Source: Corallococcus coralloides DSM 2259
Lineage (GTDB): Bacteria > Myxococcota > Myxococcia > Myxococcales > Myxococcaceae
Reading direction: 5' to 3'
Assembly (NCBI RefSeq): GCF_000255295.1
Contig: NC_017030.1
Coordinates: 7,600,328-7,664,327, forward strand
DNA: 64,000 nt
A model generated the notes under the pieces. That model was not told the DNA's origin. It did no database searches and saw only the letters and a program-made list of their open reading frames with translations. The stretch's first letter is position 1; every line of letters begins with the position of its first letter. The position numbers were made by a program, and so were the translations under genes. This document shows positions 28,186 through 35,203 of the stretch, piece after piece.

Positions 28186-28693
28186 AAACCCGTCCAACGG
28201 CCCCACAGGTTTCCGGTGGCCGAGTCAGAGCCCCTCCTGACCACGGTCTTCCAAAACCTGTCCGACTGTCCGACAGCTTTCGTGGGACGGCCGCGCTGGA
28301 GCCCCCAGCCCCCGGTCCTCCAAACCGGTCCGACTGTCCGACAGGTTTCCGCTGACCGACTGGACCAAGCCCCTGGACCACGGTCCTCCAAACCGGTCCG
28401 ACTGTCCGACAGGTTTCTGCTGACCGACCGGACCAAGCCCCTGGACCAGGGTCCTTCAAAACTTGTCCGACTGTCGGACAGGTTTTCGCCGACGGGCTGA
28501 ACCGGAGGGCCTTGGACCCCGGTCTTTCAAACCGGTCCGACTGTCGGACAGGTTCGCTCTGGCCAGTTGAACCGGGGCCCCTGAGGCCGCGGTCTTCAGA
28601 ACCTGTCCGACTGTCCGACAGGTTTCCGCGGCCCGGCTGGACCAGCAGCCCCGGCCACGGGATTCAACACCTGTCGGACTGTCGGACAGGTTT
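28186..28693. repeat. Array of eight 27-bp palindromic repeats at 68-70 bp spacing
   Basis: Copies lie at 28186-28212 (degenerate), 28254-28280, 28322-28348, 28390-28416, 28459-28485, 28529-28555, 28599-28625 and 28667-28693. Start-to-start distances are 68, 68, 68, 69, 70, 70 and 68 bp. The consensus is left arm AAACCTGTCCGAC, one central T, and its exact reverse complement; each good copy has one or two mismatches. The core contains two GTCSGAC heptamers (each palindromic around S) 8 bp apart. Intervening 41-43 bp segments are also related (TGACCGACTGGACCAAGCCC, then CGGTCYTCC), so the whole unit is repeated. The array fills most of the 678-bp gap between two convergent 3' ends. Nothing else is seen at 28095-28185 or 28694-28772. 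Confidence 0.93.
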
Positions 28694-28772
28694 GTGCGGT
28701 GCGCCTCCCCCGGAGGGAGGCATCAGAGCTCTCAGCTTCTCATCCTCGGCGACAGCGGCCCCGCCCGCGGGA

Positions 28773-29801
28773 TCAGCGGCCGGCGAGCGGCGCGGGCACC
28801 CGGTGCGGGCCCCACGCGAGCACCTCGGTGAGTGACTCACCGGGGGACACCTGCGTCTCCTCGAACACGGCGCAGCGCTCCAGCTTCGCGCCCTGCCCCA
28901 CCCGCGCTCCCGGGCCCACCGACACGCCCGGGCCCACGGTGGCTCCCGCGTCCACCACGCTGCCCGCGCCCACGTACGCGGGCCCGCGCACCGTCCCCGC
29001 GACGCGGGCCTCCGGGTGCACCCATGCTCCGGCCGCCCCGTCCTTCAGCCCGTGAAGCGGCGAGTCCTTTCCCAGCGCCTGCAACGGCACGCGCCCTTCG
29101 AGCACGTCCCGCACCGTGGCCAGGTAGCGCGACGGCATGCCCAGGTCGGACCAGTACGCATCCACCGCGTGCCCACGCACCGGGAGCCCCGCCTGCATCA
29201 CCCGCACGTAGACCTCGCGGTTGATGTCCTCGGGACCTTCAGCCGTCATGAAATCGAACACGCTGGGGGACATCACGTGCACGCCCGTGAAGTGCCACGG
29301 ACGCAGGCCGTCCCCCCCCGGCCCGTACCCCGCGATGCGGCGCACCTGCCCGCCCGCGTCCGCCTCCACCGCCGCGTACTTCTCCCCTTCCGGCATGGGC
29401 AAGAGCACCATCGTCGCCACCGCGCCGGACTCACGGTGCGCCGCGACCACGGGCTTCAGGTCCACCGGGAAGAGGATGTCCCCGTTGAACACGAGGAAGT
29501 CCTCGCCAGAGAGGAAGTCGCGCAGGCCGCGGATGCCTCCGCCCGTGCCCTGGATGACGGGCTCGTGCACCACATGCAGCGGCAGCTCCGCGCGCTCGCA
29601 CTCCGCGCGGGCCACCGCCGCCATCGTGTCCGGCAGGTGGTGCGTGTTGATGCCCACCTCCGTCACGCCCGCCGCCTTCAGCACCGCCAGGTGGTAGCGC
29701 AGCAGCGGCTGACCGAGGAACGGCATGGCCGGCTTCGGCCAGCGCTCCGTGAGCGGGCGCAGGCGCGTGCCCAGGCCCGCGCAGAGGACCATTGCTTTCA
29801 T
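28773..29801 (-). CDS. Nucleotidyltransferase with C-terminal hexapeptide repeats (MurU-like / mannose-1-phosphate guanylyltransferase family)
   Basis: The 342-residue product has the sugar-nucleotidyltransferase signature LCAGLGTRLRPLTERWPKP at the N terminus, GTGGGIRGL, FLVFNGDILF (metal-binding Asp) and YWSDLGMPSRYL. About 90 C-terminal residues carry left-handed beta-helix hexapeptides (VHPEARVAGTVRGPAYVGAG...). MurU, which makes UDP-MurNAc in cell-wall recycling, lacks that extension, so a GDP-mannose or other sugar role remains possible. It lies 4 bp downstream of an AmgK-like kinase, the arrangement of the anomeric MurNAc/GlcNAc recycling pathway known from Pseudomonas. Its 3' end faces the palindrome array. 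Confidence 0.88.
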   Translation of the reverse strand: MKAMVLCAGLGTRLRPLTERWPKPAMPFLGQPLLRYHLAVLKAAGVTEVGINTHHLPDTMAAVARAECERAELPLHVVHEPVIQGTGGGIRGLRDFLSGEDFLVFNGDILFPVDLKPVVAAHRESGAVATMVLLPMPEGEKYAAVEADAGGQVRRIAGYGPGGDGLRPWHFTGVHVMSPSVFDFMTAEGPEDINREVYVRVMQAGLPVRGHAVDAYWSDLGMPSRYLATVRDVLEGRVPLQALGKDSPLHGLKDGAAGAWVHPEARVAGTVRGPAYVGAGSVVDAGATVGPGVSVGPGARVGQGAKLERCAVFEETQVSPGESLTEVLAWGPHRVPAPLAGR

Positions 29802-29805
29802 GTCT

Positions 29806-30846
29806 TCAGGCCGCCAGCTCGGGCACGTACTTCGCGATCAGCTTCTGCAGCCCGGCCAGCTCCGGCCGGCGCGCGAACGCGGCCTTCACGTAGCGCAGCG
29901 ACGCCGGGATGGACACGAGGAAGCCCGGGTTGCCCTTCACGCGGTTGATGAACTCGAAGCGGCCCGCGTCCTTCAGCTTGCGCTGGATGGTGAGCAGGTC
30001 GAAGAACGCCTTGAACTCCTTCGCGTCGATCTTCTCCCCGCTCTCCTGCTCGAACGTGGCGATGTAGCGGTCCAGCATCGTGTCCACGAAGTCGCGGTCC
30101 AGCTCCACGTAGCTGTCGCGCAGGAGCGCCACCAGGTCGTACTGGCGCGGGCCCTGGAGCGCATCCTGGAAGTCGATGACCACCAGCTCGCCCTCCTTCA
30201 CCATGATGTTGCGGCTCTGGTAGTCGCGGTGCGTGAAGCCTCGCGGCGCGGCGGCAAGCTGCTTCGCGATGTCCCGGAACGTGGCGTCCAGCTCCGCGCG
30301 CTCCTCGGCCGTGGGCACCTTGCCGCTCCAGGCCTCCAGGCCCCACTCGCGGAAGTGGTGCAGCTCCCAGTCGTACAGGTCCTCGTCGAAGGCGCGCGTG
30401 AAGGCCAGGCACTCCGGGTCGCGCTGCTTCTCCGCCTGCACGCGCAGCTTCGCCAGCAGGTCCACCGCGCGCGTGTAGAGCGCCTGGTTGTGGCGGCCGC
30501 CCTCCAGCGCGGATTCGAACGTGATGTCGCTCAGGTCCTCCAGCACCATGATGCCCGCGGGCTCGTCGTAGCGGAGGATGCGCGGCACGCGCACGCCCAG
30601 CTTCTCCAGGTAGCGGTGCACGTTGATGAAGGGCAGCTCCTTCGGGGGCTCGCCCTTGGTGGCCTCCTCGCTCTTCTTCGTCGCGTCCGGCGGCATCACC
30701 ATCAGCACCCAGCTCTCCGGGGCGCTGCCGACGCGGTAGTAGGAGCGGTTGCTCGCGTCGCCCTTCAACTTCTTGATGGGGGCATCGGGGACGGGACGGC
30801 CAATGGCCTGTCCCACCTGGTCGCGAAGGGCGGCCTCAAGTTCCAT
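29806..30846 (-). CDS. Aminoglycoside-phosphotransferase-fold sugar kinase (AmgK-like)
   Basis: The 346-residue product has an APH-fold kinase core: GDASNRSYYRV near the N terminus (nucleotide-binding loop), VLEDLSDITFE, the Brenner motif FTHRDYQSRNIMV (catalytic Asp) and VIDFQDALQGPRQYDL (metal-binding Asp). This matches the AmgK branch, which phosphorylates the anomeric carbon of N-acetylmuramic acid and N-acetylglucosamine. The paired nucleotidyltransferase 4 bp downstream supports that role. I chose the ATG at 30846 (MELEAALRDQVG); a 29-residue extension looks spurious. The exact substrate is inferred from gene pairing. Confidence 0.88.
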   Translation of the reverse strand: MELEAALRDQVGQAIGRPVPDAPIKKLKGDASNRSYYRVGSAPESWVLMVMPPDATKKSEEATKGEPPKELPFINVHRYLEKLGVRVPRILRYDEPAGIMVLEDLSDITFESALEGGRHNQALYTRAVDLLAKLRVQAEKQRDPECLAFTRAFDEDLYDWELHHFREWGLEAWSGKVPTAEERAELDATFRDIAKQLAAAPRGFTHRDYQSRNIMVKEGELVVIDFQDALQGPRQYDLVALLRDSYVELDRDFVDTMLDRYIATFEQESGEKIDAKEFKAFFDLLTIQRKLKDAGRFEFINRVKGNPGFLVSIPASLRYVKAAFARRPELAGLQKLIAKYVPELAA

Positions 30847-31099
30847 GGGGGGCGGGTACTCCAGAGGGGGAAGGGAAAGACGCCCGCGAGTATCGGAGGC
30901 ACGGCGCGGCGGGTCAAAGCCCGTGTGGGCCACGCGTCCGCCAGCCGCCTGCCCTGTCGCCTACGCGACGAGGAACCTCCAGCCCCCCGTCCGGGGAGGC
31001 CTGTCCCCGAGGGCCAGGGCAACGCATTCCCGGTCGCGGCATCCTGCGTCAGGAAGGGGCCCGCCTTCGGGCATGTTCCCCCTGACGGGGCGGAGCACA

Positions 31100-31105
31100 T
31101 ATAAG
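31100..31105 (+). promoter_or_regulatory. Candidate -10 of the cystathionine beta-synthase gene
   Basis: TATAAG stands out in a GC-rich region and predicts a start near 31112, giving a leader of about 31 bases that includes CGGGAAG before the ATG. No convincing -35 lies 16-18 bp upstream. The rest of 30847-31142 shows a small CCCG-loop-CGGG hairpin near 31060 and nothing else I recognise. Confidence 0.4.
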
Positions 31106-31142
31106 GCCCCGACCCCCACTTTTTATCGGGAAGCCACGCACG

Positions 31143-32510
31143 ATGGACATCCAACAGAACATCCTCACCGCCATTGGCCACACGCCGCTGGTGAAGCTCA
31201 ACAAGCTCGTCGGTCCGAACGACGCCACCGTGCTCGTGAAGTGCGAGTTCATGAACCCCGGCGCGTCCATCAAGGACCGCATGGCGCTCTACATCATCGA
31301 AAAGGCCGAGCGGGAGGGGAAGCTCAAGCCCGGCGGCACCATCGTGGAGAACACGTCCGGCAACACCGGCATGGGCGTGGCGCTGGCCGCGGCGGTGAAG
31401 GGCTACAAGTGCATCTTCACCATGCCGGACAAGATGTCCCTGGAGAAGATCAACCGCCTGAAGGCCATGGGCGCCCAGGTCGTCGTCACGCCGACGAACG
31501 TCCCGGCGGAAGACCCGCGCAGCTACTACGAGACGTCCAAGCGCCTGGCCAAGGAGACGCCGGGCGCGTTCATGCTGAACCAGTACCACAACCCGGACAA
31601 CATCGAGGCGCACTACCACACGACGGGTCCGGAGATCTTCCAGCAGACCGACGGGAAGATTGACTACTTCGTGTCCGGCCTGGGCACCGGCGGCACCATG
31701 AGCGGCGCCGGCAAGTTCCTCAAGGAGAAGATCCCCGGCCTGAAGAACGTCGGCGTGGATCCGGAAGGCTCCGTCTACGAGGGCTACTTCAAGACGGGCA
31801 AGCTCACCGAGCCGCACGTCTACAAGGTCGAGGGCATTGGCGAGGACATGCTCTGCGGCGCCATGGACTTCAAGGTCGTGGACGACGTGCGCCAGGTGGA
31901 TGACCGCATGTGCTTCAACGCCGCCCGCCGCCTCGCGCGCGAGGAGGGCATCTTCGCGGGTGGCTCGTCCGGCGCGGCGGTGCACGTGGCGGTGCAGCTG
32001 GCGAAGGAAGTCGGCAAGGGGAAGACCATCGTGGTCGTCCTGCCGGACTCCGGCAGCAGCTACATCAGCAAGTTCCACTCCGACGAGTGGATGCGCGACA
32101 ACGGCTTCATGCAGGAGAAGGGCGCTGGCACCGTGCGCGACATCATCGGCGCGAAGCCCCGCGACCTGAAGACCGCGAAGCGCGGCGACCGCGTGGACCA
32201 CGTGGTGGAGACCATGCGCAGCAACGGCATCAGCCAGATGCCCGTGGTGTCCGACGACGGCCGCGCCGTGGGCATGGTGCACGAGTACGACCTGCTCAAC
32301 GCCCTGGTCGCCAACAAGGTGAAGTTCCAGGACTCCATCGACCCCATCGTCGCCCCGCTCCAGGGCGCCGTGTCCGCCGAGGCCAGCATCGACCGGCTGC
32401 GTGAAATCTTCGCGCGCGACAACGTGGCCGTGGTGAAGGACGGCGAGACGGTCGTCGCCATCGTCACGAAGATCGACCTCATCGACCATCTGCACCGCAC
32501 GGCGTCCTAA
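31143..32510 (+). CDS. Cystathionine beta-synthase with C-terminal CBS-domain pair
   Basis: The enzyme condenses serine (or an activated serine) with homocysteine or sulfide using PLP. The 455-residue product has the fold-type II PLP domain: HTPLVKLN, Lys44 in NPGASIKDR, the phosphate/substrate loop ENTSGNTGMG, SGLGTGGTMSG and the VVLPDSGSSYISK end. Two CBS domains follow (about 340-455: VVETMRSNGISQMPVVSDDG and DRLREIFARDNVAVVKDGE), a regulatory module that binds adenosyl ligands in some homologues. No N-terminal haem-binding extension is present. A cystathionine gamma-synthase/lyase is encoded at 37146-38291, so both halves of transsulfuration are in the window. A strong hairpin follows. 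Confidence 0.95.
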   Translation: MDIQQNILTAIGHTPLVKLNKLVGPNDATVLVKCEFMNPGASIKDRMALYIIEKAEREGKLKPGGTIVENTSGNTGMGVALAAAVKGYKCIFTMPDKMSLEKINRLKAMGAQVVVTPTNVPAEDPRSYYETSKRLAKETPGAFMLNQYHNPDNIEAHYHTTGPEIFQQTDGKIDYFVSGLGTGGTMSGAGKFLKEKIPGLKNVGVDPEGSVYEGYFKTGKLTEPHVYKVEGIGEDMLCGAMDFKVVDDVRQVDDRMCFNAARRLAREEGIFAGGSSGAAVHVAVQLAKEVGKGKTIVVVLPDSGSSYISKFHSDEWMRDNGFMQEKGAGTVRDIIGAKPRDLKTAKRGDRVDHVVETMRSNGISQMPVVSDDGRAVGMVHEYDLLNALVANKVKFQDSIDPIVAPLQGAVSAEASIDRLREIFARDNVAVVKDGETVVAIVTKIDLIDHLHRTAS

Positions 32511-32534
32511 GCGCGCGGGCACAACGCCCTGAAA

Positions 32535-32584
32535 CACCGCGGGCCCGGAAGGAGGAGGACATCCTCCCTTCGGGCCCGTCGTGT
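32535..32584 (+). terminator. Terminator hairpin after cystathionine beta-synthase
   Basis: The inner stem pairs CGGGCCCG (32540-32547) with CGGGCCCG (32571-32578), continues inward through GGAGGA/TCCTCC with small mismatches, and outward through ACAC/GTGT. TTCTT follows. It starts about 25 bp after the stop codon and may also serve the convergent gene at 32614. Confidence 0.75.
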
Positions 32585-32613
32585 TCTTCCAGGTGGTGAT
32601 GATGCGGGGTCCG

Positions 32614-33015
32614 TCAGAGTCCCGGCGGGTCCGGCTTCGTCAGGTCCAGGGCCACCATGTGGAAGCCCGGCCCCACGTGCATGAAGCCAAAGCGCTCCGC
32701 GCGGTTCTTGATGGCGTCCAGCTGCGAGTAGCCCAGGAGCAGCTTGAAGCCCTGGCGCCGGGCTTCGTCGCGGACCGCGGCGACGATGGCGTTGACCGCT
32801 TCGTTGCGGTCCTCCCTGGACAGCCCGGGCGCGGCGATGATGCCTTCAATCAACGCCACCGAGCTGTCCGTGCGGTACAGGAAGCCCGCCGCCTTGTCCG
32901 GCACCACGAAGCCGTATTCCGGCAGGGCATCCGGCGTCATCGTCTCATCCCACGGCTTGCGCCACAGGTTGAGCAGATCGTGGTGGACCTTGGGGTCGAA
33001 GCGGACGGGCTTCAT
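32614..33015 (-). CDS. Small GNAT-like protein
   Basis: The 133-residue product has a GNAT-like pattern: DLLNLWRKPWDETMTPDALP, hydrophobic strands (GFLYRTDSSVALIEGIIAAP), the helix NEAVNAIVAAVRDEARRQGFKLLLGYS, then IKNRAERFGFMHVGPGFHMVALDL, like the C-terminal 'neighbour of acetyl-CoA pocket' strand-helix-strand of acetyltransferases. The classical Q/RxxGxG/A pyrophosphate loop is not convincing, so catalysis is uncertain. It begins 3 bp after the glycine-rich gene at 33019, which argues for a two-gene unit. Confidence 0.7.
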   Translation of the reverse strand: MKPVRFDPKVHHDLLNLWRKPWDETMTPDALPEYGFVVPDKAAGFLYRTDSSVALIEGIIAAPGLSREDRNEAVNAIVAAVRDEARRQGFKLLLGYSQLDAIKNRAERFGFMHVGPGFHMVALDLTKPDPPGL

Positions 33016-33018
33016 GGA

Positions 33019-33417
33019 CTAGGAGACGAACGTCGACATGCGCTGCGCGGCGAGCTCGGCCGCGTTGTTCATGCCCAGGTTGGTGAGCGGGTTGCTCTTG
33101 TTGGACTTGAACAGGTCGCCAAGGATGTCGGTGACCTTGCTCTTGCCCGTCGCCAGGTTCAGCGCGCCGGACAGCAGGCTGTTGCCGCCCGCGCCGTCCA
33201 TCAGGCCGGAGTTGGCGAAGGTCCCCAGCGCGTTCTTGAGCACGCCGCCGCCCGGGATGAGGTCGGTGGCCGCGCCCAGCAGCGACTGGAGGGGGTTCTT
33301 GCCCTGCATCAGGCCGCTGGCGAAGCTCATCGCCGCGCCCAGGAGCGGGTTCACCATCGTCACGAACGGCTTGACGATGTCCATCACCTTGCCGAGAGCC
33401 TTGCCGATGCCACCCAT
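33019..33417 (-). CDS. Glycine/alanine-rich amphipathic orphan protein
   Basis: No family is recognised for this 132-residue product. It is rich in Gly, Ala, Leu, Asn and Ser with alternating amphipathic helices (MGGIGKALGKVMDIVKPFV, NPLLGAAMSFASGLMQGKNP, NSLLSGALNLATGKS) and no cysteines, signal peptide or clear catalytic motif. Such composition occurs in membrane-active peptides, small secreted proteins and some phage structural proteins; none can be chosen. The ATG follows AAAAGGATCAG. A GAGGGCC/GGCCCTC stem-loop (33436-33454) lies just upstream of it. Confidence 0.7.
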   Translation of the reverse strand: MGGIGKALGKVMDIVKPFVTMVNPLLGAAMSFASGLMQGKNPLQSLLGAATDLIPGGGVLKNALGTFANSGLMDGAGGNSLLSGALNLATGKSKVTDILGDLFKSNKSNPLTNLGMNNAAELAAQRMSTFVS

Positions 33418-33568
33418 GGTCTGATCCTTTTCGTGGAGGGCCGCGCGGGCCCTCGAAGTGAGACTGACAGTGGGATTCTCGGAGGGACGCCGGAGAAGTT
33501 TCCGGTCCCAGGATTATCCGGGCCTCCCCCTGCAAAGCCCTGGAATTCCAGGACCTTGGCGGGACGAC

Positions 33569-34027
33569 TCAGCCCCGGATGGGGCCCTTCTTGGCCTCCG
33601 CGGGAGCCACGGCGGCGCCGGGCTTGGGGGCCACGGTCTGGCCGGGCTTCGCGGCGGAGCCCAGCGCGGCGCTGTAGCGCTGCTCGTGGCTCTTGTCGCT
33701 GCTGAAGCCGTCGCGCTGCTGGGCGGGGCTGATGACGACCTCGCCGTCGATGATCTTCTGCAGGTGGGTGCCAATCTCCTCCACCGTGGCGATCTTCGGG
33801 TCGCGCGCCTTGAGCTCCTCGTCGGGGATGATCTCCAGCTGGGGCGGCTTGTCCGGGTGGATGGCGTAGTCGAGGATCTTCTCCACGTACTGCGCGACGG
33901 GGATCTTCAGCATCTCCGCCTGCTGCTTCACGTCGGGATCCGCGAGCAGCTCCGCGCGCACCACTTCCACGGGGCGCTTCAGCCGGCTGGGCGCCGGAGG
34001 AGGCACGACCTCATTGGGATTGGACAT
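33569..34027 (-). CDS. Conserved-looking orphan, helical
   Basis: The 152-residue product is not recognised. Residues 17-60 are helical (LKRPVEVVRAELLADPDVKQ, MLKIPVAQYVEKILDYA), the middle is acidic (EIIPDEELKARDPKIATVEEI) and the C terminus is a low-complexity AKPGQTVAPKPGAAVAP tail. No signal peptide or membrane helix is present. The ATG has a very good AAAGGAG ribosome-binding site. It is upstream of the glycine-rich gene by 151 bp and divergent from the DUF2442 gene. Confidence 0.75.
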   Translation of the reverse strand: MSNPNEVVPPPAPSRLKRPVEVVRAELLADPDVKQQAEMLKIPVAQYVEKILDYAIHPDKPPQLEIIPDEELKARDPKIATVEEIGTHLQKIIDGEVVISPAQQRDGFSSDKSHEQRYSAALGSAAKPGQTVAPKPGAAVAPAEAKKGPIRG

Positions 34028-34078
34028 GGGCTTCTCCTTTGGGCTTATTGGTAACCCAGGTCAGCCCCGGAACTCAAA

Positions 34079-34675
34079 ATGGCCGCCACGATTCTCGAAG
34101 CCCGCTGTGTCGCGCCCTTCGTCGTCCGGGTCCGCTTCAGTGACGGGATGGAGGGCGAGGCCAGCCTGGAGCCCTGCCTCTTCGACTGGGACCTCGCGCG
34201 TGTCCCCGACCTCACCCCGGACCTGCGCGAGTGGCTGCGCGTCCCCGAGAACTTCGCGACGGTCCGGCTGGATGCGGACGCGGGCACGCTCGTGTGGGGA
34301 GACACGCGGCCCTTCAGCCCGTCCATCGTGTACTGGCGCGTGGAGCGCTACCGGGTGCCCGTGACCGTGCGCACGAAGGACGGGACGGTGCTCGCGGAGC
34401 TGCTGCTCGGCGGCCGGCGCGAGGTCTGGAGGCCGGGGCTCACCGTGGGGAGCGCCCCCACCAACACCGTCGTCGTGGACCGGCCCGGCGTGGCGCCCCA
34501 CCACGTGAAGGTGACCGTGGGCGGCGGCCACCACCCCTGCTACGTCGTGACGGTGGTGGAGGGCACCACGACCGCCGGGGGCACCACGTCTTCAACGCCC
34601 GGCGAGACGTGGCGCGTCCCCATGCGGCAGCCCCTGCTGCTGGAGCTGGGGGACTGCACCGTGCAGGTGGAATGA
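34079..34675 (+). CDS. DUF2442-like domain fused to an FHA-like domain
   Basis: Residues 1-75 of this 198-residue product match the DUF2442 pattern (ILEARCVAPFVVRVRFSDGMEGEASLEP, FATVRLDADAGTLVWGD). The C-terminal half (about 95-198) reads like a degenerate FHA domain: LTVGSAPTNTVVVDRPGVAPHHVKVTVGG mirrors the GR...N.i...d..vS..Ha.i core, with the usual Arg replaced, so phosphothreonine binding is doubtful. DUF2442 is otherwise known as a free-standing domain near toxin-antitoxin-like genes. No ribosome-binding site is evident before the ATG at 34079. The gene is convergent with the MaoC gene, 4 bp apart. Confidence 0.75.
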   Translation: MAATILEARCVAPFVVRVRFSDGMEGEASLEPCLFDWDLARVPDLTPDLREWLRVPENFATVRLDADAGTLVWGDTRPFSPSIVYWRVERYRVPVTVRTKDGTVLAELLLGGRREVWRPGLTVGSAPTNTVVVDRPGVAPHHVKVTVGGGHHPCYVVTVVEGTTTAGGTTSSTPGETWRVPMRQPLLLELGDCTVQVE

Positions 34676-34679
34676 AGCG

Positions 34680-35129
34680 TCAGGGCGCCGGCGGGCGGCG
34701 GGCGAAGAGGGCGTTGGCCACCTCCGTCATCACCACCTCGCCGTGCTGGTTCACGACCTCCAGGCGCAGCTTGAGCGCGCCGCGGTCCGGCTTGCTCGCG
34801 GAGGGCCTCGCCTCCAGCGTCTCGATGCGGATCCGGAGCGAGTCACCGGGGCGCACCGGCTTCTTCCAGCGCAGCTCGTCCAGGCCGGGCGAGCCCATGC
34901 CGGCGGCCTGGCCCAGCAGGCCCTCCACCATGAGCTTGTGGCAGATGGCGGCGGTGTGCCAGCCGCTGGCGATGATGCCGCCGTAGATGCTCTTGCCGGC
35001 GGCGTCCTCGTCGATGTGGAAGGGCTGGGGGTCGAACTGGCGCGCGAACGCGATGATCTCCTCGCGCGTCACCACGTACGGCCCCCGCTCCATGATTTCG
35101 CCGACGGGGAAGTCCTCGAAGTAGCGCAT
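34680..35129 (-). CDS. MaoC-like (R)-specific enoyl-CoA hydratase/dehydratase
   Basis: The 149-residue product has the hot-dog MaoC core: RYFEDFPVGEIMERGPYVVTREEIIAFARQFDPQPFHIDE, in which D33 and H38 (FDPQPFHID) form the hydratase dyad, then GIIASGWHTAAICHKLM and WKKPVRPGDSLR. Such enzymes hydrate trans-2-enoyl-CoA in beta-oxidation or polyketide-like metabolism; the substrate cannot be read. It is cytosolic. No fatty-acid gene is adjacent except the enoyl-CoA hydratase at 38355. Confidence 0.9.
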   Translation of the reverse strand: MRYFEDFPVGEIMERGPYVVTREEIIAFARQFDPQPFHIDEDAAGKSIYGGIIASGWHTAAICHKLMVEGLLGQAAGMGSPGLDELRWKKPVRPGDSLRIRIETLEARPSASKPDRGALKLRLEVVNQHGEVVMTEVANALFARRPPAP

Positions 35130-35151
35130 GGTGTCCCTTCTGTGGGTGCCG

Positions 35152-35197
35152 GGCCCGCCGGCGGTTCATTCCGCCCTTCCCTACCCTCCGGCGGGCC
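35152..35197 (-). terminator. Candidate hairpin after the phosphatase lipoprotein gene
   Basis: GGCCCGCCGG (35152-35161) and CCGGCGGGCC (35188-35197) form a perfect 10-bp stem with a 26-base loop, 6 bp past the stop of the gene at 35204. The long loop and lack of a T-tract make it a moderate call. Confidence 0.5.
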
Positions 35198-35203
35198 TCG
35201 CGG

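Noticed and set aside
27791..28459. Minus-strand open frames of 180-220 codons over the palindrome array and the end of the secreted orphan
   Set aside because: Repeat units of 68-70 bp shift the frame from copy to copy, so no protein repeat is conserved; the frames arise from high GC content.
28186..28693. CRISPR array (27-bp repeats, 41-43-bp spacers)
   Set aside because: Spacers resemble one another, repeats vary from copy to copy, the first copy is degenerate, and no cas gene is present. It fits a satellite-like array of a 69-bp unit better.
32614..34027. A prophage or mobile-island remnant suggested by three small orphan genes
   Set aside because: No integrase, att-like direct repeats, composition shift or phage structural motif; codon use matches the neighbours.
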